Assembly: GCF_047495875.1 (NCBI RefSeq)
Contig: NC_092462.1
Location: 39,345,669-39,409,668, forward strand
DNA: 64,000 nt
Source: Pithys albifrons albifrons
Lineage: Eukaryota; Chordata; Aves; Passeriformes; Thamnophilidae
Reading direction: 5' to 3'
The position numbers and the translations under genes were made by a program. The notes under the pieces were generated by a model, which was not told the DNA's origin, ran no database searches, and was given only the letters and a program-made list of their open reading frames with translations. Position 1 is the stretch's first letter; the number at the start of each line of letters is the position of its first letter. Below, in pieces: positions 13,874 through 26,063 of this stretch.

Positions 13874-14230
13874 CCTTTCACTTAAAACATGTAAGAATGA
13901 ACTTAACATGAAAGATTTCATTGTTGAACCATTAAGCTACAAGAAAAGAAAAAAAAAAATCATTATTTGAATTGGCATACTAAGACATTATTTTAAAAGG
14001 ATATTTCCTGAGAAGCAGTCCTTTGATGGTTTATAAATAACATATTTTAAAAATAAAAATAGATTATACACTTTTGCACATAAGATAGAATTATATCAAT
14101 AGTCTGAAATCAAATTAGATGTAGTCAATCTGAACAGACAAATATGTATTTATAGTGGAACGAAATACATCAGAAGAGCTTAAACCCAGCCTCAATTAGA
14201 ATATATGAGCTACCAGGGAACAGGGAGCTC

Positions 14231-14380
14231 TGTGTGTGTGCGTGCGTGTGTGTGTGTGTGTGTGTGCGCACACGTGTTATGTGCATGTGTGCCTGTGTGT
14301 GCAGGTGTGTGTGAGTGTGTGTGCATGTGCATGTGTGTATGTGTGTGTATGTGTCTCTGTGTCTCTGTGTGTGTGAGCAC
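14231..14380. repeat. (TG)n-rich microsatellite, interrupted
   Basis: About 150 bases of TG repeat with GC, AT and CT interruptions. The 82- and 83-codon open frames on both strands here are products of the repeat. Confidence 0.9.
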
Positions 14381-15544
14381 CTCCCCCAGCTGCTGGGTCA
14401 TGTTGCTTAAAGTCATCATGGGAATGTTAGGTACATTGCTCAAAAGTAACTGATTGCACAATGCTTATATTCCACTAAAAGTTGAACAGAGGGACAACAG
14501 AATTATTTTGAACTCTTTTACAACTCTGAAAGTGGGAACTTAACTGAATTTGCTTTTTTTGTATCATTATAGCTGTTATTACTTTGCTGATGCAAACCAA
14601 CTCATTTTATAGAGTTAGCTGTAGTGCAACTTGCAGTGCAGCTATTGCAGCTCAACACAGAGCTGTGCCTGAGCCAGCTTACTTTTGACCTAGTTTTGAA
14701 GTTTACATGGGGTTCAGAGTATCACATATTGACTAATTCATCCAGACATTGGTGAAAACTTTGAGAAACACCAGCAAGGATCTACTGGAAGACTAAAGTT
14801 TATTTTGAAAAGTGTGGTTATTGGTGTCAGCCCAGCTCTTTTAAAGCTGGTGCCAGAGGCAATGATTCATAGCTGTTTGTTCAACAAATATTAATCTATG
14901 AACAGTGATTACCTCAACAAGTTTAAGTTAAAACACAAAACACAATTTAATCTGATTTATAACCCTACATTTTTGCTACCACCTGTGGTTAGATTATGAT
15001 ATCCACTCTTTTAATATACCCATAAGCTCTGAGAAATCAAAAAGATCTTAAGCTTTGCTAAAAAAACTTTGGAGTCTCTTTCAGGCAAAACTTCTCAAAT
15101 AGCTAGTAAAAAAAAAAAAAAAAGATTAATTCATGACTAGCAAATATGTGGTAACTGCCAGATTCTTAGGCATTATAATGACAATAAATAACAAAAGCCA
15201 GCCTTCCTGTATTAAGACCAGCAACTAAAAGAGTAAATTCACACTTGAGGCTCACTGAAAACCACTTGAGAAAATTCTAGGAAGGCATCCATGAGTAGGA
15301 ATCCCAAATAGAATAAAAGAAAAATTGTTTACAATACTATTAAAAGAAATGGGATTAGTAAATTCAGCTCTTGCTGGGAGTAATAAATCCAGAATCTCTA
15401 CCGAGACTGTAGAGAGACACATGTTAAACAAGCACAAAAAAGTGAAAAGATGAGAAGCCACAGGTCTTCAAGTAATGCCTTTCACTGCAGACTAGGAGAG
15501 AGACACTGAGCATTACCAGTAAATTTGAGTTCATGCAAACACTT

Positions 15545-15950
15545 CTCTCTTTCCCTACTTGCTATCGGGCCCTGAGGGCACCATCGAGCCCTGCCATCCC
15601 TTCTGGCCTCACTCCAGGGACATCAGTAACATCAGTGCCCTGCAGCAGGCTGAGCCACACTGCCTTCTGCCTTCCCACAGCTCTGCCCTGCTGGGCCTTC
15701 AGCCCAGGGAGGTGCCTGATCCCCAGGGCTGGAGTTGCTTGCAGGTGCCCCCTGGCTGCCCTGCTCGCTGGCTGGGGCAGTGGGTCGGACTCCGGATGGC
15801 AGGCCATGCCCCTCTGCCCCATGGTAAGACCCCAGCCCATGTAATGCCCTTACAGCAAGCAGGGAGAACAGGATTGGGGCTGAGCAAAAATGGGGCTGCT
15901 GTGCCAATGGGGCAGGGTCTGGGGTGCAGCTTGCCAGGGCCACTAAACCT
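15545..15950. other. GC-rich block of unknown origin
   Basis: About 400 bases of GC-rich sequence with CAGCAGGCTGAG, CCCTGCTGGGC and CTGGGGCAGTGGGTC motifs stand out sharply from AT-rich flanks. Several overlapping open frames exist on both strands (up to 158 codons), the usual effect of high GC. It may be the U3 part of an old LTR or another unclassified repeat; I see no TG…CA ends with a matching duplication. A CpG island is unlikely because CpG is sparse. Confidence 0.4.
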
Positions 15951-16557
15951 TGTTAGTGCATTCAGGATCCTGATACCTTCTTTTGGTAATAATGTACAAT
16001 TGAGATCTCATCTTGCCACTCTTAAACCAACATAAATATAGATTATGCTACAAGCTACAAAGTAGTCAGATGGAAAAATCGTTGATTTCAGAATTCTCAG
16101 AGTTTATCGTGATACATATTTTAATGCCCTATGTTTTCCAAAGGGATAAAAATAGGTTAAAAATGTTATCAGCAGCTCCAGTGAATGTCCAAATGTATTG
16201 CAGAAGTTTGGCTTCACTTATTTTCACTTTCAGAATACCACATTAAGAATCCCTTATAATTGCTGTTGAATTTTGTGTCAAGCAAAAAAAGAAAAAAACC
16301 CAACAGAATTCTCCATGCTACCTACCACATTTAAAAGCCTAAGAAGATACTCTTGTGTCCCTATTTTTCTTCTTTTAGCTGCAGCACTGCTGCTATTGCT
16401 TTTCTGTTGACCAACAATACTGTCCTTGGACATTTAAAATAATTACTATTTTGACCTTTAAAATTATTATATTTAGGGTGGTATTTTCTACATAGACATA
16501 CTCTACTCACATAAAGTCACCTTAACCAAACTTGTACAATATATCAAGAATATGCAG

Positions 16558-16563
16558 TTTATT
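16558..16563 (-). promoter_or_regulatory. Candidate polyadenylation signal AATAAA
   Basis: TTTATT on the plus strand reads AATAAA on the minus strand, about 280 bases downstream of the proposed stop codon. In AT-rich DNA such hexamers are common, so only its position supports the call. Confidence 0.25.
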
Positions 16564-16644
16564 AAAGGTCCTTTTGAAACATCAACAACTAGAGAGAGAG
16601 GGACAAAAAGTAAAAACTTTCCAGTAATTTTAATTTTGGAAGCG

Positions 16645-16789
16645 TCATAGAATCATACAATCACAGAATGGTTTGGGTTGGAAGGGGACCTTGAGGATCA
16701 TCTAATTCCAACCCCACTGCTGTTGGCAGGGACACCTTCCACTAGACCAGGTTGCTCAAGAGTGCCATACAGTCTGATCTTGAACAAGT
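16645..16789 (-). mobile_element. CR1 3' tail, minus orientation
   Basis: It reads TCATAGAATCATACAATCAC, then GAATGGTTTGGGTTGGAAGG and TTCCAACCCCACTGCTG, the reverse complement of a CR1 3' end, about 145 bases. It lies between the proposed stop codon at 16843 and the candidate polyadenylation signal, so it may be part of a 3' UTR, in the same sense as the gene. Confidence 0.88.
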
Positions 16790-16842
16790 ATTTTGTTATT
16801 CACCTTTCAGTCTCATGGTTTCTGACCAAATTTTCATGTCTA

Positions 16843-17064
16843 CTATAGTTTTAATAAACTAGCAATAGTTGGAGCAGATTTCTGAATAATCCCAGATTTT
16901 TCCAGGATTTGAATCAGACTGTGATAGTTTTGGTTTCCGGACATAAATCGAATCATCTCCAACAGGCCAGATTCAAGCCCAGTCAAAATCTCTTGATTTG
17001 GTACCAAAAAAATGCATGCATCTAAAATCACGAAATCTTTTCCAAAATAATTGCTTAAGCCTAC
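16843..17064 (-). CDS. Terminal coding exon, unrecognised protein
   Basis: An open frame of 73 codons ends in a TAG stop at 16843-16845. It is preceded on the minus strand by a T-rich tract and TTCTGCAG, a good 3' splice site, so the exon should begin at 17064 in phase 0. The peptide starts VGLSNYFGKDFVILDACIFL and later contains GLLEMIRFMSGNQNYH and ILEKSGIIQKSAP; it reads as an ordinary soluble helical C-terminus. This block has the best splice signal and the longest frame in the proposed gene. No family was recognised. A minus-strand AATAAA lies at 16558-16563, about 280 bases past the stop, and would place an antisense CR1 fragment (16645-16789) inside the 3' UTR. The alternative is a chance open frame. 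Confidence 0.6.
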   Translation of the reverse strand, partial: VGLSNYFGKDFVILDACIFLVPNQEILTGLESGLLEMIRFMSGNQNYHSLIQILEKSGIIQKSAPTIASLLKL

Positions 17065-19307
17065 CTGCAGAATAAAAAAAAGACAAACACTTACTGAACA
17101 GCTTAAAGTCTAAATTCTCTGGACAATAAGGCATAGATTAATCCACAGCATTGTGAAGGACATTAACAAATTTAGAGTGGGGAATGGAAGCATATGCTTC
17201 AGAACTATGCAAGACAGTGAAAACCTAACATTGACTTGATTCTATAGAAGATGCTTTTCAAAATTCTCGTGAATATTGTGTATATGATTGTAGTGTTCTT
17301 TAAACAAATATATCTAGTATAAAATAAAAACAGTATTAGTCACTGTTTGAAAGAAACTAGGCAGATCATTTATGAATTTTAATTTGCCATGTGAAGAATG
17401 CAGTGAAATGCAATGAAGTGTGATGTAAAATAATTTGAAATTTAAAAGACTACTGGAGTGCTAAAGAAACATTTACTGTCAGCTTTCATCTGGTAATGAG
17501 CAACTAAAAGCATTTGGCACAAGGGACAGAACCTTTCACAAGGCTCTATGCAGCGCAGTCTGAAGGAAAGCTTCCTAGTTTTCAGTCTGGTCACTTAAGA
17601 TTAGGACCACAGTTTATTTAGCTATTTGATTGCCAGCTGTAGTTGATTTCAAACACATATAGAATAGTTCAAGGACAGTATCTGAAAAAGGATTTCAACG
17701 TCTAAAATCTGTCCAAAAATTTAGTCCATGATACCGTACTGACTGAGCATCTAGACACTTTTATCCTACTTGAGCCCATCTGGGACCCTATGAGAAACTG
17801 TTTTCTGAGATGCCTGACCTGTCTGTAATGAAAATGCAGACAGGCATTTTTTAATGGCGTAAATTGATCACAGGAGGAAATTTTAGCTAACAAGGTAATG
17901 GTCTGACCACTCGCCTGGGCAACAAGAAACTAGTTCCAAAATATATTACTACCTCAGTACCTCCAATTTCTTTAATTTTCTTTACTGGTAGAATGCATCT
18001 TCTATTGTTGTTTTTGTACACTTCAGTATGAGAGGAAAAGAAATTACAGAACATCTTTGATGCACATTTTGAGTTACATTTTACTAAAGCTGATCTCAGA
18101 ATGCACAGAGACAAATTAAGCCATTCCCTTCCTCTTGTGGGTATACAATCCCTGAAGAAAGATATTGTTCTCATAAATTCTGGGAATCTGATGGTTGCCT
18201 GACAATCACATATAATTCCTAAATTTCATTGTTAATGGAGCATCACTGCTGCATGTACAGGACCTCTGGTGAAGAAGTCATAGGCAGGGTAATACTTTAC
18301 ATGTTTGATTACCATTAAATTATTTTACTGAAAGGGTGTTATTGAAGCCCAATAGCACTTTAATAAATGGCCTGACTGTAATCAGCACATTATTCCTCTC
18401 TAGGATGTCTAGCAGCCTCTGATAATGTTAAATGATTAAGATTAGCATACTTATGAATGTTATGCGGCATATGTAAATATTTTATTTGGATGGCAATGTA
18501 TAAAAACTATTCCTGGCAACTGGTCTTATAAAAATTGCAAAATTGTCTGATTTTATGTTTTATATGACATGAAGTAAATTTTCCCAGCACATAAAATCCA
18601 TTTCGGTATGTTGCATCAATGTTGCATCTGAAACTTTGCACTGTGTCATGTTATAAATATTTGCTGTGTTAAATTTAGTTAATTTCTAGAAAATTGACTT
18701 GAGTTGGGAACACTGAAAGCATCAGCTGCATAAATTCAATGTTAATGGCATTCATTGACCTTGACAACATCTTTCACTGTTTGCAATAAATAAGTCAATT
18801 TTACTGTAATAATTTCACCTTATTGTAAATATTTCCAGTGGCATGGGGCCACTGCTATTTAACAGGAAGGGAGGAACACTGTTAGGTCAGGAAGAGAGCA
18901 GACTATGGGAATTAGGTTGCTGGGGGAGGATGTCTAGGTTTTCTATCGAAATTTTTGCCCTGATCCATAATGCGTGAGCTATCAGCATGACATAGGTTAC
19001 ATTTCTTTCTTTACCGAAAAAGTTAAGAGGTTACATTAACTCAGATTACTCTGACAAGTTCTAAAGGCAACAACAAAAGTTCTGTACATTTTTTTAAGGT
19101 AAAAAATATCCTGTCCCATTAAACATTTTTCTTGAAGTTGTTTACAGAATGGGAGAAAATATCTGAGTTGTAAGGAAAACGGTTGCTTAAAGATGTGAAG
19201 GAACAGTCAAGGGAAATATACTTCAGTGAGCAGAGCAGGAATTTTAGGCTAGCTAGGCAAGCTAACCATAACAAGGAAGTAAGAAAGTGGAAATACAAAT
19301 TGAATAA

Positions 19308-19708
19308 TGACCTGATGTTGGGTTTGTGAGCAATCCAAAACTGCATTAGCTCTGTGAGACTGGTACAGATATTTCAGCTGGCAAGGACATGCACCTGCTG
19401 TTTGTTTGTTAGGCAAACCTCGCTCCTTAGGAGCTCCCATCAACTCCCTAGAAGTTTTCTTATGAGAACGCCTCAACTGTCTTACTGATCTCCGGACATG
19501 GACCTGAAAACATTGGGATGAGATAATATAAATATGGGACTTGTGAGATATGGGTTTTTAACCAATTAAAGGTCTTAGTGTGGTGGGGTGAAACTCTTTT
19601 TAGCCAATAAGGTGTAGTTCTAACCCTATATAAACCGTGTGCTTTGTGTAATGAAGGTCTTCACTTTAAATCTCATAGACTTGTTGCGTGAAGTCCTTTC
19701 TCTCCGCA
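19308..19708 (+). mobile_element. Probable solo LTR with TATA box, imperfect 6-bp duplication
   Basis: A 401-bp block from TGACCTGATG to TCTCCGCA has a clear TATATAAA (19627-19634) followed by a degenerate AATAAA-like AATGAA about 20 bases later, the compact layout of a retroviral R region. Flanks are GAATAA and GAATAT, a 5-of-6 match that would fit an ERVK-type 6-bp duplication. The sense strand is plus. No viral genes adjoin it. Confidence 0.55.
19627..19634 (+). promoter_or_regulatory. TATA box of the LTR
   Basis: TATATAAA lies inside the LTR at 19308-19708; it would be the viral promoter if still active. Confidence 0.5.
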
Positions 19709-22670
19709 GAATATTGTTTACTTTAACCTTAAGCATATAACTGTGACTAAGAGGCACTGAAGATAGCCTCTACTGACTGTTAAAAGAAATTTGAGGAAGA
19801 GATGGGATGGAAAGATAGATAATAGAGACTGAAGGAAAAAACAATCTAGGATTTTAAATTGATAATAGAAAGAGGAAAAAAGATTTTAATGGGAAACTCC
19901 GAGATTACAACAGCTATTGCAAAGCATTAATAATATGGAAGAAGATGGAAGAAAATTACATGGAAAGAAATATGACCAAGAGCCAAAGGAACTATCTGGT
20001 GACTAAAAAGTGGACATACATAGTCAGTGTTCCTGAATCTCATCTGTTCCTGAAATGACTACTAGAATTTATCAAACTCACAGGCTACAGAATACAACTT
20101 AAATACAGATGTCCATTTAGGAATTTGTCAGTACCTTTGCACAATTCTCTGTTCCCTCTCCAGCACTGGAACTCTTGTCCATTGTTAGTGGTATTGTGCT
20201 TGCTACCCAGGTCCTGCTCATCAGGATACATGGGGCTTTGTACTGTTGACTGTTCCTTTTCTAACCAGGCAGGATATAAGAAGGAGGTAGAGCTACTGGA
20301 ATTTTATGGGGTAACCTATGCAGAATTGAAGGCACCAAAAGGAAGTAACAAATAAACTAGATTTATTGAGGGTCCAGAAGACAAGAATGAAAGTCACACG
20401 ATTCTAAAGATAATGGGAACTGATAGAAAGAGGAATCCTTGAAGAGCATCAGCATTAAGTATAGTTTTCACCTCAACTCATGAACGCTGAAGCCAAACTT
20501 CCTAGAAATTCTGCACCACTGAAAGTTAAAACATTTTTTTTCTAACTCCTATAGCTTATATCTAGACTCAAAACTGCACAATGAAGGAATATGGACTTAA
20601 CTCTTCAAAGTAGCCTCCTAAACTCAGCTTGTCCCCACGTAATTGGGCACTAGATGCCTAGTGGCATTTTAAAAATATGTTTGTGCATCCCAACTACCAA
20701 AAGACTTTTGAGATACAGTTTCTGATTTTGCAAACATTATTCAGTTTAATTTTAAAATTCCATTTTCTGTAGATAAGCAAAGAAATAATAAATCCCTTAA
20801 AAGGTTCTCTACATGATAAGGAATTGAACTTCTGGTGTTATGCATAAATGTATTCCTCCTCTGCACAGTGACTAAAATGTTTCAATATTGTAATTTAAAT
20901 TCTCTGTAGGCTTCCATTAGGAGCCTGATAGTTAGGCTTTCAGTAGGTTGTTGTTGGGAACTTGACAGCAGACTAAAAACTTTTTACACAGTTTCTTTAG
21001 AAGACACTTGGTGAAATAATTTGCCTCCTTTCACGTGGATTACAAAGGCCTAAAATACAATGTAGTAACAGAGCGTGAATTACAAAAGTAAAACAAAGGT
21101 ACCTAAGTTAGAGAAGCAAATGTAGTCAACTCAATAACAGCTTTTTTCTTAATTTTTCACAAAACATTTGTCTCACACTTAATAAACTGGTTTTCTTCTT
21201 CTTATACTTATTTCTTGTCTCTTTCTAAGACTAGGTTTACAGGGAATGGGCTGTTTGGCAGCCTTTCCGGTTTAGTTTACCTCACAATTTTAGTAATACT
21301 TTGTTCTTGGCTAACTGAAAATACGTTTCCCTACAGTTAAGACAAGCACTATGCAAGTTATAGAAAAATCAGTTCTGTGCTCTCCTGTAGTCTTGGAGAT
21401 CTGTATATTGTATTACTTCCAGGAACACAGAGTGATTTGTATAAAATTTATCCATTTCAGACTACCACAAAGTGAAATAAATGTTATTCAGCAAAGTATA
21501 CTCACTTAAAGTTATCACATCATAGACTTTCATGTAAATAACAGCTGATTTGTTCAAGTATTACTTTACACTGTCTGTGCAGGGGTCACATTAAACATCT
21601 TTCCTCACAAAGTATATAACTCACATCTGGTGCCTCAGCCTTGGGATCTCTTCCATGTACTGCTATAACTATCATTGGGTTTTTGGCAAAAATCTTTTCT
21701 TCTACCAGCTTTCAAACTTCAATGCATATTTTTGCATATTATGACAAATATGCACATTAATTCCTGGCTTGTTCCAAGGTCAGAGACAAACAATTAACTG
21801 TTGCTCTGACTTTAACAAAAATTTAGAGATTTAGTAGTAAAAAAAATCAGCACCATTAACATTTTGGTTCTTTGCAGGGCATCCATGAAAAATCTGGGAA
21901 AATAAACTTAGAGGAAATACGTTATTTCTTTTAAGTTAGTAATATTACCAAATAGAGCAGTTTGTATAAATTCTACTTGTAATCCAGAGATGTGTTTCAG
22001 TTTCTGAATAGGTCTATAATGGATATGTTCAATGCTATTTTTTAAGGCAATTATAAAGCATAGAGTGTTTTAAACCTGTATTTACTTGATCAGATTATCT
22101 TCCAACTCGCATGTCTGTAATCACTTAGAAGTTCAAATTGAACAGAATGCAAAGTGTGGCTATTCTGATTATGTCACAGGTTCTCTGTAAAATGTAAATA
22201 GCTGTGTAAGGAACTGAAGAATATTACCTACTCTTTTATTTAGAAGTCTCATAATTGTTCCATACTTCTTTCTGCTACAACTATGCAAAAAATATACATT
22301 TGTCAGTAAAGAGAACTTATTTTTCATTTAAGTGTTTTGTTGGATCAAGTTCAATATTTCTCATGAGTTTACTTTTACATTAATCATTTAATTATTTTTC
22401 TGGAGCAAAGTCTTGATAGTAGTGAACTTGACAGACAAGTAGCATTAGAAACAGATATAGAGATTAAAATATGCAAGACGACTTTTAGCCAAAAGCTTTA
22501 GGAGATCAATGACATAGCTGATAAAATATGCTTTTTTGTGCTTTAGTCTTCCCTAAGGTTTTGTTTTGACAAATTGTAAGCAACAAAACTTTTCAGGTCT
22601 GAATTTCCAAATGCTATAATTTTGAAATGTTTCACTTTTAGGGCTAAATAAATAAAATAACCAACCAATT

Positions 22671-22741
<71 letters not shown>
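22671..22741. repeat. (TAGA)n / (GATA)n microsatellite, about 71 bp
   Basis: About 17 uninterrupted tetranucleotide copies. The minus-strand open frame across it (84 codons, with a Tyr-Leu-Ser-Ile repeat) is an artefact. The purity suggests a polymorphic locus. Confidence 0.95.
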
Positions 22742-23296
22742 CTTTTTACCAGTGGAAGTATTACTGAAATTTTAGAGTTGAATATTGGTACTTTCAAAAT
22801 AAATTATTTTAAAATGCAAAGCTTCTTTTTGAATAATTTGGCAAAGTGTGATGACACAATTGCCTTGTTTTGAGTGGCTGTAGAATCTTGTGACCCCTTA
22901 CAACTGCTTTATTTTTTAAAAATAGACAACGTCAAATTATGTGGTGTAGCTGGAGGAAGTAATCAATCACAAAGCTTAATAACCAGAGAAAATCATAAGC
23001 AACAAACACAGACAGAATGATAATTCCTGCACCTCTTTCAGTAGTCTGGGTAAACAAAAAAAAATGAGTGGAAATAAAAAATTTCATTCCAGTTTAATAA
23101 AGTAAAACATGCAATATTTTCATATCTCATTGCAGTAAGAAAATTTTGGTAGTGTTATTAAACTCAGATTATCACCTACTGATATCCACATACTGCCAAA
23201 AGACTCAAATCAGCTAATATATTAAAAGAACCCTTTGCATGAGAAGTGTAGAACCTTCCATAATATTTATTCAGATAAATAAACAGTCCAGGAAAA

Positions 23297-23333
23297 TATA
23301 TCTATATCTATATCTATATCTATATCTATCTAT
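23297..23333. repeat. (TATCTA)n hexanucleotide repeat
   Basis: About six copies ending in TATCTATC. Confidence 0.9.
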
Positions 23334-25515
23334 GATAATTGGGAAAACAGATATTTCAGCGGTACCTATAAAACAAAAATATTTTTTCTAAAAATATGAT
23401 ATTTAAAACATGGTTAGACCTTCAGGTTTAAGGCATTAACAGATTTTTTTTTTTTACTTAATTTCCATTTGGAAAACACTGATCATCTTCCCCTATGTTC
23501 CCCCTTGAGAAGATAGGGAAAGATGTCTCTCCCTGTCTTGAGAACTTCCTGCTAAAAGAAGGAATATAGTTTGGCAAATGATCCCAGGGGAGTTTGGAAT
23601 CTGTGAGTTTTCATCTTTAGAAGTTTAAGACATTATATTATTTCTAGTGAATTTAAATGATGATGATTTTATATCATTACATTATTGAATAATAACAAAT
23701 AATGTGCACTCTTTAAATTAAAATCATGGGTTCAGGTTACTACTCCCTAGGGAGAAAAAAAGCCCCACAACTAATTGGACTGTTGGACAAAATTTATTTT
23801 CTTTACTTGTAGTCAAAGCAGTAAAGAAAGACACAGAAAAGTAAAAAAAAGAAGACAAGCTCATAATTTCTGAAAAGGAAAATAATTTTTTTCCATCTAC
23901 TAAAATTGCTTTTGTGTAAGTTGTTTTCTGTAAAAGGATGTATACCCAGTTCATTTAAAATCTAGAAAGGCAGATGGTTTCACAATATATTCTTTATGTT
24001 TGCCATAAAACACAAAATAAAATTCTTTAATTTAGTGTCAAATTAATATGTTTCATTTATCCAGAAAAAAACCCTGACTCACATTCAGACATCTTCTAAC
24101 AATTGCCCAATTTAGGCATCACTACTTCTCCACAGTGGTCTGATCTCTGGTGGAAACCATCACCCAGTTGTACCCATATCATAGTAAAATTCTGATGTCT
24201 AAGACAAGAGTCTTCATTAGGTACTTGCAATCTTGGAAGCTATGTTTCATTTTATACCACATTAATGTTATGCTTTTACACTTCATGGAACTATTACAGC
24301 TCTTATTTAAGTGCTGGAATTTTGCAAGTAAAATGAAAGATAACACCATGTATTTTTTGTTTACTTATCAACACTATCATTTAGCAAAAGGTAATGGGCT
24401 GCTAATAGTGCAAGAGATAAAATGGTAGTGGGTAATTTTTTTTTTTTTACTGATTTTAAAGCAAAAATATGGCACCAAATGTATTTCACATTCAGCTTTC
24501 AAACATAATTGGAACTCCTTGTTATACAAAGTGTTTCTGAATTAAGTTCCAGTAGCAAAAAAATCTTTCTGTGCAGATGGACAGGTAGTAATGTGTTTAC
24601 TTCAAACTAGGCTTCAAACATTTCTTAAGTAAAATATACAGCTCTCTTGAGAAAATGGTCTAAATAAACTAAGAAGAAACAGCAACAATTCCATATAGTT
24701 TCAGCATATTAATGATGGATGTCTACATCTTTCTAGTTACCAGAGCTTTTCTGGTCTTCTGTATCATCAAAAGTGCCCTCGCAAAAGCAGCTTTTCCAGG
24801 TGGGAAAAGAAAAATTAAAAAAAAAAAATCTCACAAAGTTAAAATAGAGCAATGCACCTGACCTTACATTCAGGGTTGAAACCTTGCCTTCCCTGAAAAA
24901 AAAAACAGAAAAACTTTCGAGAAATTATCCTGACTTGATTCTTTGTATCAAATTTTACTTGGAATAGAGAATGTGAAAATATAATTCATAGTCATATAAC
25001 TGCTTCAGTATCATTGAATAGCAAATTTATCCTTCTGTTAAACAAAATATAATCCTTTTTCCCTTTAAACAACAGACGCTCTTAAGATGCTAAGTTTATT
25101 TTCCACTTATGGTAGACAAGGAGACCTAAATACTCCATAACAATGCGTATTTTAAGTGGATTTTATTACCACATGTGGAATAATTGCAAAAGGTGGTGTA
25201 TGTCAATCAAACCCAGGAAAAGACTCCTGTGGTCTTTAAAGAAAACTATTTCTATTTCACAAGTGGGTGCTAATCATAACATAACAGCATCAAGGGTATT
25301 GTAGCAATCTACTCTCAGATGTAAAGTGATGTTTGTGACACTAATTGATTTTTTATACAAACAGCAGTTAGTCTTTGACTTTTCAATATAAATAAGTCAT
25401 AAACATTAAGTGCTTGCATTAAGTGCTACAAAGCCCTGGACAAATGCTACATGTATACATTACCATTTGAAAAGGTAACTCATGCGAAAAAGGCTTGCTC
25501 TAAAGTGGCAAATAC

Positions 25516-25668
25516 CTCAGGTAAGTATTTGGCAGATTCAGTGGGCAGTGGATTATTATTCCTGCCAAAATACTTCACAAAGATGCTCCGTGCCTCTTCA
25601 GAGTATTGAATTTTGCCATATACATACACCTTGATGGCTTTGCTGATATTAGCGCTCATTAATTCAGT
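25516..25668 (-). CDS. Internal coding exon (51 codons), unrecognised protein
   Basis: The block is 153 nt, exactly 51 codons, open from an AAATCAG acceptor at 25668 to a CCTGAG/GTATTT donor at 25516, phase 0 on both sides. A TAA lies upstream in frame before the acceptor and a TGA follows the donor, so the frame is closed outside the proposed exon. The peptide contains AIKVYVYGKIQYSEEARSIF and then VKYFGRNNNPLPTESAKYLP. It would join in phase to the terminal exon at 17064 (…KYLPE, then VGLSNYF…). The acceptor has a weak pyrimidine tract and the donor lacks G at +5. An ATG at 25657-25659 falls inside the block and could be a start, but the phase match favours an internal exon. Family not recognised. 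Confidence 0.5.
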
Positions 25669-26058
25669 CTGATTTTATTTTCATATAGAAAATACAGTTT
25701 CTAGGAAAGTATCTCAGTACAAACTTTCTTACCAACTTTTTTACCTTTTCTTACAGTAAGAACTTCAGACAGAAAAAACCCCCACATTTCACTTGAACTA
25801 GGGAATGTGGAATGCTTTGGAATTTGTAAGAGGGATGCTTTGTGTTAAGGTAGCCCTTTCCTAAGAAAGTGTGATAAAAGTAATAAGACTTTAAGGAATA
25901 ACTCTTTATTGCAATCATTGCCTTAGTTAATGTTTACGAAAAACAAGAAAATACAGTGCTTTATTCAAGAGTCTCAACATGAAACAGTCCAAAATTCGGG
26001 CACTTTGTGCTAAGTAAATAATATCTATTTTCAGTGTAAAGAAGCTTGAAGTTTCCTA

Positions 26059-26063
26059 CTCAT
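26059..26063. repeat. Target-site duplication CTCAT, left copy
   Basis: An exact match to 26596-26600. Confidence 0.88.

Larger units (their letters stand above)
13874..16556. other. Intergenic stretch beyond the proposed gene end
   Basis: Apart from the TG repeat and the GC-rich block I see nothing annotated here. Confidence 0.4.
17065..25515 (-). other. Proposed last intron, about 8.5 kb
   Basis: It lies between the two 3'-most exon blocks. It holds the LTR at 19.3 kb and the GATA and TATCTA repeats. The stretch 18290-18850 is free of obvious repeats and has many ATTA/TAAT and ATAAA motifs; it could be a conserved noncoding element, but that cannot be judged from one sequence. Confidence 0.35.

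Noticed and set aside
14205..14461. Open frames of 82 and 83 codons on opposite strands
   Set aside because: They are translations of the TG microsatellite.
15533..16035. Up to 158-codon frames on both strands
   Set aside because: They are overlapping frames in a GC-rich block, where stops are rare; no familiar peptide and no single favoured frame.
22671..22741. CRISPR-like regular repetition
   Set aside because: The units are 4 bp without spacers: a microsatellite in a vertebrate genome.
22543..22797. 84-codon minus-strand frame
   Set aside because: It is largely the translated GATA repeat.
25511..25530. Plus-strand CAGGTAAGT perfect donor consensus
   Set aside because: No plus-strand open exon with an acceptor lies before it; the minus-strand coding reading fits better.
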